From Murimonas intestini (GTDB lineage Bacteria > Bacillota > Clostridia > Lachnospirales > Lachnospiraceae): a stretch of DNA of 64,000 nucleotides. Position 1 is the first letter of the stretch. Each line of letters opens with the position of its first letter. Positions 15,778 through 25,785 of the stretch are shown in pieces. The notes below the pieces were generated by a model. It had not been told where the DNA came from and ran no database searches. It saw nothing but the letters and a program-made list of their open reading frames with translations. The stretch is taken from the NCBI RefSeq assembly GCF_024622195.1, contig NZ_JANKBI010000008.1:1-64000 (forward strand), read 5' to 3'. A program made the position numbers and the translations under genes.

Positions 15778-18700
15778 AATACTGTCTGGGGAATCTGAAT
15801 GGCTCCCTGATGGTTTTTATCAAGGGAAAGTACCTGGGCAAAATAATCTTCCGCTTTTTCTGCATTTCCTTTTCCCAAATGTCCAAGCGCCATCATAAAC
15901 AGACAGTGTATCCTGTTCTTTACATTCAGATCCTCTTCAAAAATCAGCAGATCTGGCAGTGATACGGCAAAATAATCTATTTTCACATCATCAAAAATAT
16001 GTTCTTCCCCGTAACTGATCAGCTTGTTGAATCTGCTGTGTGCTTCCTTCATTTTACCCAATTTTGCCATGGCAGCGCCCTGATAATAGATCATCTCCGG
16101 CGGCTGGTCATTGTAATACATGGCCCCTACAGGTTCTGACAATCCCCTGGAGGCTTTTTCAAAACATTCCTCTGCCTTGCTGGTTTCCCCTGCTTTTTCA
16201 TATGCGATACCCAGGTAATAATAAATATGGTTTTCCTGTGCTCCCTGCAGTTTTCCCTCTCCCAGATTCCATGGATAAGGTCCTGCCGCCTTTGTAAGCA
16301 AAGAAACTGCCTCCTCATAATCTTCCCCGGCAATGGCTTCTTTTGCCAGCTGTATCAGGGATATAATATACTGTTTCGGAATCTTGCCTTCTCCGCCCTC
16401 CCATGGATGGAATTTTCTGTTTTCCGTCACAGACAAAGCTTCCCGGTAATCACCTGTTGTATTTAAAAGGGTGACATACTCCACAGTCAGATCATCCCTG
16501 TCTTCCACCTGTTCCATGTGCTGCTGTAAAAATTCCAGACGTTCTTTTGCAGATATCCCTATTTTCTTATACAGCTGGTCCAGTTCCATCAATACGCGGG
16601 AGTCATTTTCATCAATCTTATAAGCAATTTCCAGTTCTCTTCTGGCAGCCTCCCTGTCATCCTTTTTGTTAAAATAAGCAAGCGCCAGATTTCTATGTGC
16701 TGTGGGGAACTCCGGTTTCAGTCTGGCTGTCTTTTCCCAGTTCTCTACTGCTGCCTCATACTGTTTTTTATCATATAAAAGGTTGCCCAGATAATAAGCC
16801 GCCATCGGCGTATTTTCATTCTGCTTCTGCACAGCCTCCAGGACCACAAGATCCTCCAGGCGATGCGGAAAGCAGTAGTCGCTGCAGGCTTTTTCACCTT
16901 TTTCAATAAATGAGTCAGCCTTTGATTTGTCTCCTCTTATCCCTTCGCAGTATGCAAGATAATAGTAAAACAGAGGATACACTTTTCCCTGTTCACAGAC
17001 GGATATATAATGATTTAAAACAGTCTCTGCCTCTGTAAGCATGCCTGCTTCCATATAATCAACCGCCATCTCCAGATATGTCTGATGGTTTCCTGCCAAA
17101 ATCCTGTCCGCTTCTGCCCGGTAATCTGCTCCCCCGGCTTTTTCTTCTTCCTGGATAAAGGAAAGCTCATAACGGCTGTTCAAATCCAACACATCAATTT
17201 CTTCTGCTGTCTGCGCCCATTTTTTTGCCTCCTGGATGCGTCCCATCTTTCTCAGGATAGCTGCCTTTAAATTTCTGGCCTTCATATTATGATAATTCCT
17301 GACAATTGAGCGTTCAATATGCTCCAGGGCTGTCTTATAATCCCCCTGAATACATGAAATACAGGCGAGATGATAGAATGCCGGATCCTGCCATGCCCCG
17401 TTCCAGGTGGCTTTGTAGAAGGCATCGTAAGCCTCCTCCATTTTTCCCTGATACTTCAGACAGAGTCCAAGATTGTACAGAGGTTCTCCGTCTTCAGGAT
17501 TTGGATTGGAGCGTGTCATCTTCTTAACCGCCTTCCGGAAATATGCTTCGCTCTCAGCAATCTGTCCTCTGGAAAATAAAAGCCTTCCGTAGGCATTATT
17601 CAGCCTGATATCAGTACTGTCCCTGCGCAGCCCCTCTTTATAGTAATCTGCAGGCTCATAGGTGGCATGGCGGTATTGTTCCAGATGCCTGCCATACAGA
17701 TAAAGATCTTCTGTTGTTTTTGCCTCTTCAGGAAGGGGAGCTTCCTTTGCCGGTTCCGGGATCTGTTCCACCTTTGGCTCTTTTCCCTGGTAGGATACAA
17801 GTTCTTTTCCTTTTTCATTCAGAACACAGACCCTTACATCCCACTCCTTCACATCCGGCTGCATATCTATTTCTTTCTCATAGATATCCACAGGGGACAG
17901 ATCCTGTACCTCTGTTTTCCACAATTTCCCTTTTAAATATACATTGATCTGTGCATTATTTTCCACACCGGTTGTATATACCGTGACATTTGCTTTTCCG
18001 TCCTTTACCTCCAGCCCCAGTGATGCGTCTGTTGTAGCATTTTTTACCATGCCAACTCCCTTATACGGCATAAAATACTGGGTAAATACCTTTTCTTCAT
18101 ATGGAAGCATCCAGGTGAAATCCGGCTGGTTGTCTGTGAAACATCCTGTCATCAGTTCAATATACGGACCGTCCTCATCCGTCAGGTTTCTGTCCCAGGC
18201 CTGTCCAAACTCTCCGCAGCCCCAGGTCCACTGTTTCTTGCCCGGCGCTATGTGGTGGTCAGCCACATGGAGAATTCCCGCGTTCTTTTGATAATCATAT
18301 CCGCCTACAAAATTATAGTCTGAGTGATATGCCATATAGGAGGTGGGAACCGGAATATTTTTATACCTGGAAATATCCACGCCCTCTGAATAATCCATCT
18401 TGTAATAAGTTCCCGTAGCAATGGGAAAACGGGAAACATCACGTTTTCCGTGGTCCATAACTGCATGGACATCCGGAGGAAAAACAGACTGTGTATAGTC
18501 ATTTACAGGAACTGCCGGGTTCGCCCACCATAAAAAAGTCTGCTCCATATTGGTGCGGTTATAAAGCTGCGCCTTAATTTCCAGATAAGCTTTTCCAGGA
18601 TATAGAGTAAAAGCTGCCATGCCCTTAGTGCGGAACATATTTTCCACTTCACTTACATATACCGTACAGCTGCCGTCTTCATTTTCAGAAAAGTGCCAGC

Positions 18701-19097
18701 TCACCGGATCGTATGTACTGGGCCTGTGATGCTGGGGCCAGTTAAACTCAATTCCGCCCGAGATCCAGGGGCCTGCAAGCCCTACAAGAGCCGGTTTGAT
18801 AACATGGTTGTAATAGACGAAATCATAATTATTAGTCTTATCTGTCGCTCTCTGGATCCTGCCGCCCAGCTCCGGCAAAACCATAATCTTCAGATATTCG
18901 TTTTCCAGGTACACTGCATGGTACGTCTGGTCTTCCTTTTCATCATAGATTTTATCGATGACAGGATGCGGGTATACTTTGCCGTTGCTCCCCTGATATA
19001 CCCTTTTCTCTAAAAACATGGGGTTTTTATTTGGCTCCCCTATCGCATAAGTGGGGATCACCACATCTTCTTCCCATACGGAAACAATTTTATTCAT
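15774..19097 (-). CDS. DUF5107 domain protein with long TPR array
   Basis: A 1107-residue cytoplasmic protein (no signal peptide). Residues about 1-350 form DUF5107, a galactose-mutarotase-like beta-sandwich: YLKIMVLPELGGRIQRATDKTN, GLAGPWISGGIEFNWPQHHRPST, WTWGCGEFGQAWDRNLTDEDGPYIELMTG. A short beta domain follows, and from about 480 to the end there are many tetratricopeptide repeats (for example EAYFRKAVKKM, AVENWEKTARLKPEFPTAHRNLALAYF). Such proteins occur beside glycoside hydrolases in gut Firmicutes; function is not established. The 6-base gap from the mutarotase-like gene upstream and the ATGA overlap downstream make it an operon member. Confidence 0.88.
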   Translation of the reverse strand: MNKIVSVWEEDVVIPTYAIGEPNKNPMFLEKRVYQGSNGKVYPHPVIDKIYDEKEDQTYHAVYLENEYLKIMVLPELGGRIQRATDKTNNYDFVYYNHVIKPALVGLAGPWISGGIEFNWPQHHRPSTYDPVSWHFSENEDGSCTVYVSEVENMFRTKGMAAFTLYPGKAYLEIKAQLYNRTNMEQTFLWWANPAVPVNDYTQSVFPPDVHAVMDHGKRDVSRFPIATGTYYKMDYSEGVDISRYKNIPVPTSYMAYHSDYNFVGGYDYQKNAGILHVADHHIAPGKKQWTWGCGEFGQAWDRNLTDEDGPYIELMTGCFTDNQPDFTWMLPYEEKVFTQYFMPYKGVGMVKNATTDASLGLEVKDGKANVTVYTTGVENNAQINVYLKGKLWKTEVQDLSPVDIYEKEIDMQPDVKEWDVRVCVLNEKGKELVSYQGKEPKVEQIPEPAKEAPLPEEAKTTEDLYLYGRHLEQYRHATYEPADYYKEGLRRDSTDIRLNNAYGRLLFSRGQIAESEAYFRKAVKKMTRSNPNPEDGEPLYNLGLCLKYQGKMEEAYDAFYKATWNGAWQDPAFYHLACISCIQGDYKTALEHIERSIVRNYHNMKARNLKAAILRKMGRIQEAKKWAQTAEEIDVLDLNSRYELSFIQEEEKAGGADYRAEADRILAGNHQTYLEMAVDYMEAGMLTEAETVLNHYISVCEQGKVYPLFYYYLAYCEGIRGDKSKADSFIEKGEKACSDYCFPHRLEDLVVLEAVQKQNENTPMAAYYLGNLLYDKKQYEAAVENWEKTARLKPEFPTAHRNLALAYFNKKDDREAARRELEIAYKIDENDSRVLMELDQLYKKIGISAKERLEFLQQHMEQVEDRDDLTVEYVTLLNTTGDYREALSVTENRKFHPWEGGEGKIPKQYIISLIQLAKEAIAGEDYEEAVSLLTKAAGPYPWNLGEGKLQGAQENHIYYYLGIAYEKAGETSKAEECFEKASRGLSEPVGAMYYNDQPPEMIYYQGAAMAKLGKMKEAHSRFNKLISYGEEHIFDDVKIDYFAVSLPDLLIFEEDLNVKNRIHCLFMMALGHLGKGNAEKAEDYFAQVLSLDKNHQGAIQIPQTVL

Positions 19098-19103
19098 TAT
19101 TTC

Positions 19104-20045
19104 TTACCTCACATTATCATTTTTTAAATCACATACTTCGATCTGCAATGAAAACTTTAACGGATTTTCCTTTTTTAAATAATAAAGCGTATTATTTTTT
19201 TCTGCGATTTTAACATTGTCATAGTAACCGTTTGCCGGCTCCATTGCACAATTGTAATCTCCCCGAAAACCTCCCGCTGTAATCCATACCCCAAGATAGG
19301 GGAATTTTTCAGCGTCATAATGGTATCTGCACTCCACACCAAGTGCCGGATATCTGTATCCGCAGAATCCGTTTTCCAATTTTCCGTCTACGTAAAACTT
19401 AACCATGGCCTTTGTTTTTTTAGGAGGGACACGCTCAAAATCATAGCGCTCATTTACCCTGTCATACCGTTCGCCGACTCTCCCCAGCTCTTCACTCTCA
19501 AAAACATTTTCAAAACGCTCTGCTTCGTCAGAATACAAAAACTGCATATCCTCTTCATAGCGCATCAACCCGTGGAAAGTCCAGATACAGGGAAAAGGCT
19601 GGTCCCACTGGTTTTGTATATCATAGTCCAGAATAATCTGATTTCCTGACAGAGTGATTTTCTTTTCATACACATAACCAAATCTTCTGCTGCGGTATTT
19701 CAGCCGGACTCCCTCTTCTTCCCTTATCCACCCAAAGCTGCTGCTCCATATTTCTCCATGATCCGGATATATGTATTCCTTCCCGTCTCTTTCAACAACC
19801 GCCTCCGCAATGTTGGGAAAGGCCTCGTCAAGACCAGATGCATCATAGAGCGAAAAATCATCCCCCCATTCGGGAATCCTGTAAAAATCACCCGCATTCT
19901 GGGCTGCCAGCTCCACTCCTCTCTTTTTTTCAAAGATGGAAGCAATTTTCCCTCCCAGGGACGGCAGCACCACAACTGACAGAAATTCGTTTTCTAACTG
20001 TATTCCCTCCAGGTTTTTCCAGACTATATTCTGTAGTTCTGTCAT
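19104..20045 (-). CDS. Aldose 1-epimerase-like (galactose mutarotase fold) protein
   Basis: A 313-residue protein with the mutarotase-like supersandwich: FLSVVVLPSLGGKIASIFEKKRGVEL, YDASGLDEAFPNIAEA, PDHGEIWSSSFGW, and near the end YPYLGVW-type FPYLGVWITAGGFRGDYNCAMEPANGYYD. These match the general aldose 1-epimerase pattern, with His of PDHGEIW as candidate catalytic base and Glu of AMEPANGY as candidate acid. It would convert anomers of a released sugar, consistent with the preceding GH36 gene. The RBS is weak (GTGGA), and the gene is 19 bases after the GH36 stop, so it may depend on read-through translation. Confidence 0.83.
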   Translation of the reverse strand: MTELQNIVWKNLEGIQLENEFLSVVVLPSLGGKIASIFEKKRGVELAAQNAGDFYRIPEWGDDFSLYDASGLDEAFPNIAEAVVERDGKEYIYPDHGEIWSSSFGWIREEEGVRLKYRSRRFGYVYEKKITLSGNQIILDYDIQNQWDQPFPCIWTFHGLMRYEEDMQFLYSDEAERFENVFESEELGRVGERYDRVNERYDFERVPPKKTKAMVKFYVDGKLENGFCGYRYPALGVECRYHYDAEKFPYLGVWITAGGFRGDYNCAMEPANGYYDNVKIAEKNNTLYYLKKENPLKFSLQIEVCDLKNDNVR

Positions 20046-20064
20046 AACTGCATTCCACGGACAG

Positions 20065-22161
20065 TTACTTTACCTCTTTAAGCCGAATCAGTAAACTGTC
20101 ATAGTCTCCTTTTAAAATTAATGAAATACCTGCATTCATCAAAAATTCTCCTGTCTTGGACTGTTCTTTTCCATTTAACTCAAAACAGTAGCGTTTTTCC
20201 GGTTTCAGTCCTCTAAGCTTCAGGTTATACCAGGAATTCCCGTAACGCTCATGGTCGAGGAATACAAACACTGCACTCTCTTCCCCTCTCACATACTGTA
20301 CAGCATGGATATCTCCGTCCCTAAAGGAACACAGACGGTATAAATCCCCCAGCTGAACTGTCTCACGGATCTGTTTATAAATTTCAATATATCCTGCCAG
20401 AGTTTCCAGCTGTTCTTCTGAAGTTTTATTCAGATCTGTACCGATCCCCAGGGAGCCGCACATGGCGCTGTACATGGAAAACTGCAGCGGGATCTTTCTC
20501 TGATCCATTCCAAAATCATCTGTCAGCCACGCCCTCATATATTTGATGGGATAAAGATAGCTGTACCACTCCTGCATATAAAGACGGTCATAAGCATCTG
20601 TATTATCGCTGGGCCAGTATTCATCAAAATATTTCATTGCCCCATAATCTACTCTTCCTCCGCCTGAAGCGCACGCTTCAAACTCCACATGGGGATGGCG
20701 TTTTCTCAATTCTTCCGCCAGGCGGTAAACCCCCTGGGTATTCCTAAACCACAGTTCCTTCCACTGGGATTTGTCATAATTGGCGCTGCCCATTTCCGCT
20801 GCATAGCGGTTCATATCCCACTTAATATATGAAATATTATTTTCTGCCAGCAGTTTATCAAAAAGTCCGATTAAATAGTCTACGACTTCCGGATTTGACA
20901 TATCCAGTTCATACTGATTTCTTCCCATCAGCACTTCTCTTGTCGGGTAGCGGTAAATCCAGTCAGGATGTTCTCTATATAACCTGCTGTTTTCATTTGT
21001 CATCTCCGGCTCTATCCAAAGGCCGAATTTCATGCCCAGTGCATTTACCTCACGGATAAGCTTTTGAAGTCCTTCAGGAAATTTTTTCTCATCCGCATAC
21101 CAGTCTCCCAGAGCTGCCGTATCATCGTTCCTGCCGTCAAACCAGCCGTCATCCACCACAAAAAGTTCCACGCCCATCTTTGCCGCACGTTCTGCAAGGG
21201 CTATCTGTTCTTCACACTGTACATCAAAGGTTGTAGAATACCAGGAATTATAAAGCACCGGCAGCGGCTTCTCTGCCAGAACCTGGGGCATCATATGCCG
21301 GAAGCAAAAGTGATGGAGTGTGTGTGTCATATCCTCAAATCCATCAGATGTATATCCTGCATAAACCGCCGGAGTCTCAAAACTTTCTCCCCCATGCAGT
21401 GTCCAGGCAAAATCCGTGTCACTGATCCCGATCAGGATATTGAGATAATCACAGTTAACAGCTTCAATTACAGTTTTAAAATTCCCGGAATATTCCAAAG
21501 CTCCAAAATACACATCCCCTTTTGTCTCCTCTGCATGCTTATGTACTAAAAAGAAGGGGCTTACTGTATGGGCCGTCAGGCCATATAAGCTCTCGTATAC
21601 TTTTTTTCCTGCCTCCACAGGCTCACTGTGTGCCAAGAATTCCGCCCCCCAGCGGCCCTTATAGTTAATTGTTTCATATCCTGTGCCTGAAAGCCCGTAT
21701 TCCGCAGAATATACGCTCTCCAGAATAATAGGCTCCTGTCCTCTATTTTCAAGAACACGCCATTTTTTTATAAGATTTTCTTCCTCATAGACATGGTAAT
21801 GCAGATGTACCGCAAATGGATAGCAGATATCCTGCAGAACCAGCTCCAAATGTTCTTCACCGGCCTTCACTTCTGCCAGCCTGTACCTGAAGTCCCGCAC
21901 TCCATCCGCAAACGTCACCTTCAGCGAAGTCTCTTTAAACCGCATTCCCCCAAATGAAGAACATTCTTCTCTGTATAACTGGGGTCCGCTGACATTCACT
22001 GTCTGGTTGCTGCTGGAAATATCAGAAAAATCACTCAGCTCATCAACTCTTTTTCCCCAATACCGGTTTTCAACCAGCCCTTCCTTGGTTAAACCCAGCA
22101 CATAGCTGGCGTTTTTTGTATGAAGTGCAAATAGTTTATTATCAATAATGTTTACTGCCAT
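20065..22161 (-). CDS. GH36 alpha-galactosidase
   Basis: A 698-residue cytoplasmic glycoside hydrolase that removes terminal alpha-galactose from raffinose-type sugars or glycan fragments. The nucleophile is Asp 449 in YIKWDMNR and the acid/base is Asp 519 in WPSDNTDA, with FEACASGGGRVDYG just before; LWIEPEMTN at about 381-389 is another GH36 hallmark. Length and the N-terminal beta-supersandwich fit the bacterial GH36 group. No signal peptide, so the sugar must be imported, by the ABC genes just upstream. Ends 22 bases after the permease gene begins the unit; RBS AAGGAGAG. Confidence 0.95.
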   Translation of the reverse strand: MAVNIIDNKLFALHTKNASYVLGLTKEGLVENRYWGKRVDELSDFSDISSSNQTVNVSGPQLYREECSSFGGMRFKETSLKVTFADGVRDFRYRLAEVKAGEEHLELVLQDICYPFAVHLHYHVYEEENLIKKWRVLENRGQEPIILESVYSAEYGLSGTGYETINYKGRWGAEFLAHSEPVEAGKKVYESLYGLTAHTVSPFFLVHKHAEETKGDVYFGALEYSGNFKTVIEAVNCDYLNILIGISDTDFAWTLHGGESFETPAVYAGYTSDGFEDMTHTLHHFCFRHMMPQVLAEKPLPVLYNSWYSTTFDVQCEEQIALAERAAKMGVELFVVDDGWFDGRNDDTAALGDWYADEKKFPEGLQKLIREVNALGMKFGLWIEPEMTNENSRLYREHPDWIYRYPTREVLMGRNQYELDMSNPEVVDYLIGLFDKLLAENNISYIKWDMNRYAAEMGSANYDKSQWKELWFRNTQGVYRLAEELRKRHPHVEFEACASGGGRVDYGAMKYFDEYWPSDNTDAYDRLYMQEWYSYLYPIKYMRAWLTDDFGMDQRKIPLQFSMYSAMCGSLGIGTDLNKTSEEQLETLAGYIEIYKQIRETVQLGDLYRLCSFRDGDIHAVQYVRGEESAVFVFLDHERYGNSWYNLKLRGLKPEKRYCFELNGKEQSKTGEFLMNAGISLILKGDYDSLLIRLKEVK

Positions 22162-22183
22162 CGTTTTCTCTCCTTATTTTTAA

Positions 22184-23008
22184 TCAACCTTTTGTTCCTG
22201 AGGTTGCAATTCCCTCCACAAACTGTTTCTGGAAAAGCAGGAATAAGATTACCATAGGAACAATCGCAATCAGGGAGCCTGCCATAAGCTGAGGATAATC
22301 CACAGAATACTGGCCCATGAGGTTTACAAGCCCGGAAGATAATGTCATCTTATCGATGGACATATTGACGATCAATGGCCACATCATATCTTTCCATGCA
22401 AACAGCGCAGTAAATATGGCAACAGACACCAGGCCTGATTTTGTCAGCGGAAGCATAACCTTCCAGAAGGTTTTCCAGATGGAACACCCGTCCAGCACAG
22501 ATGCTTCCTCCAGATCCCTGGGGATCCCCATAAAAAACTGGCGTAGAAGAAATGTGCCAAAGGTGCTGACAATTCCAGGAAGTACAAGCGCCTTGATGGA
22601 ATCAAGCCATCCCAGTTTACTGACGATCATATACTGAGGCAGGATAAAAATCTGCCCCGGAACCATCATCTGAAGCAAGACAATAACAAACAGAAAATTT
22701 TTAAACGGAAATTCCAGCCTTGCAAACGCATATGCAGCCAGTGCACTGAAAAATACGGAGCCCAGCACACGAAAAACCACCATTAAAAATGTATTCATAA
22801 AAAATGTGGCAAACGGAAGCACCTCACTAACCGCCTTATAGTTTTTGAAACTCCAGGAAGACGGTAATATCTGCGGAGGGATCCTCAGCGCTTCAGCCTG
22901 TGTCTTAAAGGATGTCAGTACACTCCAGACAAAGGGAAGTATCATAATAAATGCCATAATTATCAATGCTATGTAGACCGCTGCATTCTTTTTGTTTTTT
23001 ACTTTCAT
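22184..23008 (-). CDS. Carbohydrate ABC transporter permease (MalG type)
   Basis: A 274-residue inner-membrane permease with six predicted membrane segments and the EAA loop EEASVLDGCSIWKTFWKVMLPLTKSGL that contacts the ATPase. It pairs with the MalF-type permease directly upstream. No ATPase gene is in the operon; as in many Firmicutes a shared MsmK-type ATPase elsewhere in the genome probably powers it. Confidence 0.94.
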   Translation of the reverse strand: MKVKNKKNAAVYIALIIMAFIMILPFVWSVLTSFKTQAEALRIPPQILPSSWSFKNYKAVSEVLPFATFFMNTFLMVVFRVLGSVFFSALAAYAFARLEFPFKNFLFVIVLLQMMVPGQIFILPQYMIVSKLGWLDSIKALVLPGIVSTFGTFLLRQFFMGIPRDLEEASVLDGCSIWKTFWKVMLPLTKSGLVSVAIFTALFAWKDMMWPLIVNMSIDKMTLSSGLVNLMGQYSVDYPQLMAGSLIAIVPMVILFLLFQKQFVEGIATSGTKG

Positions 23009-23020
23009 TTCTTACACCCC

Positions 23021-23950
23021 CTAATCATTATAGTGCACCCATTTCTTCTGCAATTTATTCTGGATCAAAGTCAGTATCATAATAATCACAAAAAGAAATA
23101 CCACAATTGCGGAACCATAACCTCTGTTATACTTCTGGAATGTATACCTGTAAAACAGATATACGATAGATTCTACTGATTTAAAGGACGGAGATGAAGG
23201 TTTGAACATCATATAAATCGTATCGAACACCTGCAGTGAGCTGATTACAGTTGTCACTATTACAAAAAACAGGGTGGGCGATACCATCGGTATGGTGATT
23301 TTAAAGAATTTTGCTACAGGACCTGCCCCGTCAATCTCAGCCGCTTCGTATAATCCCCGCGGAACATCCTGTAAGCCCGCCAGAAGAATGATCATATTAT
23401 AACCCAGCATACTCCAGATACCCACCACAGCAACGGCCGCCATTGCCAGGGACGGATTTCCCAGCCAGTCCGGCCCCGTTATCCCGAAGACCGACAGTAT
23501 CTGATTAAACAGGCCAAAATCTTTGTTATACAGCCACTTCCATACGAGAGCGACAGCTGCCGGCGCTGAGACAACCGGAAGGAAATAGATGCATCTGAAA
23601 ATTCCTTTTCCCTTGATCTTTACGTTCAGCAATGTTGCCAGAAGAAGTGACAGAAACACCCCAATAGGAACCGTAATGACTGCATAAATAAGTACGTTTT
23701 TCAATGAGCGCCAGACTTCCATATCACCGGCTAGCTTTATGTAATTGTCTAATCCCACAAATTTTAATTCTGCAAACCCTTTTGCCTCATGGAAGCTGTA
23801 ATAAATCGACTGGATCACTGCCCAGAGATTCAGGACAGCAACCCCAATAACTGTTGGCGCCACAAATGCGTATGCGTATGCCCATGTTTTTACATTTCTT
23901 TTTTTCAATGTAAGACCGGGGTTTTTAATTTTTTTCTTTTTACCCACCAT
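23021..23950 (-). CDS. Carbohydrate ABC transporter permease (MalF type)
   Basis: A 309-residue permease with a cytoplasmic basic N terminus, about six membrane segments and the EAA motif YEAAEIDGAGPVAKFFKITIPMVSPTLFF. It follows the binding protein and precedes the MalG-type partner by 12 bases. GGAGG lies upstream of the ATG. Likely substrate is an alpha-galactoside, from the adjacent GH36 gene. Confidence 0.94.
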   Translation of the reverse strand: MVGKKKKIKNPGLTLKKRNVKTWAYAYAFVAPTVIGVAVLNLWAVIQSIYYSFHEAKGFAELKFVGLDNYIKLAGDMEVWRSLKNVLIYAVITVPIGVFLSLLLATLLNVKIKGKGIFRCIYFLPVVSAPAAVALVWKWLYNKDFGLFNQILSVFGITGPDWLGNPSLAMAAVAVVGIWSMLGYNMIILLAGLQDVPRGLYEAAEIDGAGPVAKFFKITIPMVSPTLFFVIVTTVISSLQVFDTIYMMFKPSSPSFKSVESIVYLFYRYTFQKYNRGYGSAIVVFLFVIIMILTLIQNKLQKKWVHYND

Positions 23951-23988
23951 GTTACCTCCACTTCTTTAAACAGGCTGATTAATCGGGA

Positions 23989-24041
23989 AAGACCATACCT
24001 CCTGCTGCACCCTGGCTTTGGCTGCGGCGAAGTATGGTCTT
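23989..24041 (-). other. Hairpin between binding-protein and permease genes
   Basis: Arms of 10 perfect bases (23989-23998 and 24032-24041, AAGACCATAC / GTATGGTCTT) lie in the 153-bp gap after the binding-protein stop. There is only a weak T run after it on the minus strand. Such hairpins usually protect or attenuate so that binding protein exceeds permease. Confidence 0.55.
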
Positions 24042-24103
24042 CCATCATATACCTGCTTAGGTATAATTTTCAAACAAGCAACCGATTTCCGTATATGAAA
24101 TCC

Positions 24104-25522
24104 TTACTGCATACTTGCATTAATCTCTTCTGTAATAGTTTTCATTGCATCCTCAACAGGAAGTTTAAGAGAGAACACCTGCGGCATGTATTCTTCCAGA
24201 ATCGCACTTGCATCACTTGTACTTGTTGTAAATCCCGGGCTTGTATGTCCATACTCTGCGCAGGTTACAAAAGGAGACACATCTACTTCATATTTTGCGA
24301 TCCATGGGTCCTGAGTACCGTTAAATGCAGGAATCGCAACACCGGATTCTGCCTGAAGCGTCTGTCCTTCTTCTGATCCTAAGTATTCTACAAGTTTCTT
24401 TGCAGCCTCAGGATTCTTAGTATTTGCAGCTACAGAAAATGCCATTCCGCTGCAGATCACACCTTTCTCCTTACCTGTCGGCAGTTCAGCCACTCCAAAG
24501 TTCAGTGTGTCTACATTCAGATATTCCGTGAGCATCCAGGAACCGCCAAAGTTCATAGCCACTTTGCCAGATTCAAAATATTCATCTGGTGACAGGTTTG
24601 CCAGATCCGCTGAATTCGGAGAATATCCTTTTTCAATAAAGGACACTGCATATTTCATTGCCTCTATAGCTTCCGGAGAATCAAAGGTACAGAGATTCTT
24701 TTCTTCATCAAATACTTCTCCGCCATTCTGCCATACCAGGTTCCAGTAAAAGTTCTGCCCGTCATTAGCTGCTGCGATACCGTAAATTCCTTTTTCTTTA
24801 TCTGTGAGCTTCTCAGCTGCAGACATCATATCATCCCATGTCCAGTCTGCAGTAGGATACTCCACATTAGCGGCATCAAACAAATCTTTATTGTAATATA
24901 ACCCTAATGTCCCGATATCTTTTGGAATACCGTAATATGCCTCGTCAACTTTGAAATCATCAACTACATACTGGGGGAAATTGCTGGCATTTGCCACATC
25001 TCCTGCAAGAACGTCTGATAAGTCCATCAGCATTCCGCCTTCTGCATAATTCTTCACTTCATCCGGATGCATGACCACAATATCAGGCATATTTCCGCCC
25101 TGTGCCGCAGCCTGCAGTTTTGTCCAGTACTCATCCCAGGGAACAGTTTCTACAGTCACCTTACAGTCTGGATTATGCTTCATAAAGCCTTCCGCCATCT
25201 TTACAAGTCCCGGCTCCTGGTTGGAGTCCCAAAAAATCATTTTCAATTCCCCGGAAACAGAACTTTCTTCTGCCGATGCATTATCATTCTCCGGCGCTGT
25301 ACTTTCACTCTCTGCTGCAGTACTGTCTTTTTCCGCCTCTGTACTTTCAGTAGCTGCATTGTCTTTTTTTGCTTCTGTACTTTCGCTTTTGGCTTCTGTT
25401 GTGCCAGCTTCTGTTTTTGCTGTATCTTTTTCTTTTGCATTATCAGAACCGCCGCATGCGCTCATGGAAACAGCTACAGTTCCGGCCATCAGCAGAGTCA
25501 TCAATCTTTTATACTTTTTCAC
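24104..25522 (-). CDS. Sugar-binding lipoprotein of ABC transporter
   Basis: A 472-residue family 1 solute-binding protein. It has a lipoprotein signal (LLMAGTVAVSMSACGG, lipobox SMSAC), then a long low-complexity tether of Glu/Ala/Ser/Thr repeats (about residues 30-85), then the binding domain (LKMIFWDSNQEPGLVKMAEGF). The tether is longer than usual and built on tandem EAKS/TEAE-like units. I chose the GTG at 25522 with GAGAGG nine bases upstream; the ORF can be read back to 25585 but that lacks an RBS and would bury the signal peptide. It is the first gene of the operon. Confidence 0.9.
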   Translation of the reverse strand: MKKYKRLMTLLMAGTVAVSMSACGGSDNAKEKDTAKTEAGTTEAKSESTEAKKDNAATESTEAEKDSTAAESESTAPENDNASAEESSVSGELKMIFWDSNQEPGLVKMAEGFMKHNPDCKVTVETVPWDEYWTKLQAAAQGGNMPDIVVMHPDEVKNYAEGGMLMDLSDVLAGDVANASNFPQYVVDDFKVDEAYYGIPKDIGTLGLYYNKDLFDAANVEYPTADWTWDDMMSAAEKLTDKEKGIYGIAAANDGQNFYWNLVWQNGGEVFDEEKNLCTFDSPEAIEAMKYAVSFIEKGYSPNSADLANLSPDEYFESGKVAMNFGGSWMLTEYLNVDTLNFGVAELPTGKEKGVICSGMAFSVAANTKNPEAAKKLVEYLGSEEGQTLQAESGVAIPAFNGTQDPWIAKYEVDVSPFVTCAEYGHTSPGFTTSTSDASAILEEYMPQVFSLKLPVEDAMKTITEEINASMQ

Positions 25523-25636
25523 GTTTTCATACCTCTCTTCTGTTTTTTTACGCACTGATTCTATATCATTTTCAACATTCTGCACAATATCACCGAGTAT
25601 ATATGTGCTTTTATTTACTATTATTGAGTATTTTAT

Positions 25637-25652
25637 ACAAATTCGAATTTGT
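25637..25652. promoter_or_regulatory. Perfect 16-bp palindrome in divergent control region
   Basis: ACAAATTCGAATTTGT is a perfect palindrome about 115 bases upstream of the binding-protein start and 134 bases before the AraC gene. Its place between divergent genes fits an operator. On the minus strand a TATAAA follows directly. Confidence 0.5.
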
Positions 25653-25724
25653 TTTTGTGATTATATCTTACACTTTTCCCATTACCAATTCTACAGAGAT
25701 TACTTGTACTTTTTTATATAAATC

Positions 25725-25753
25725 TTGCATTATAACGTGTTTTAATCTATAAT
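25725..25753 (+). promoter_or_regulatory. Sigma-A-type promoter of the AraC gene
   Basis: TTGCAT, a 17-base spacer and TATAAT, 33 bases ahead of the AraC ATG at 25786. Confidence 0.65.
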
Positions 25754-25785
25754 ATAAGTAAATCACAAGGAAAGAAGTTGTTTGC

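Noticed and set aside
20044..20068. Further copy of the 27-bp palindrome (TAACTG ... CAGTTA)
   Set aside because: It is 25 bases, lacks the central match and overlaps the mutarotase-like gene start; likely chance.
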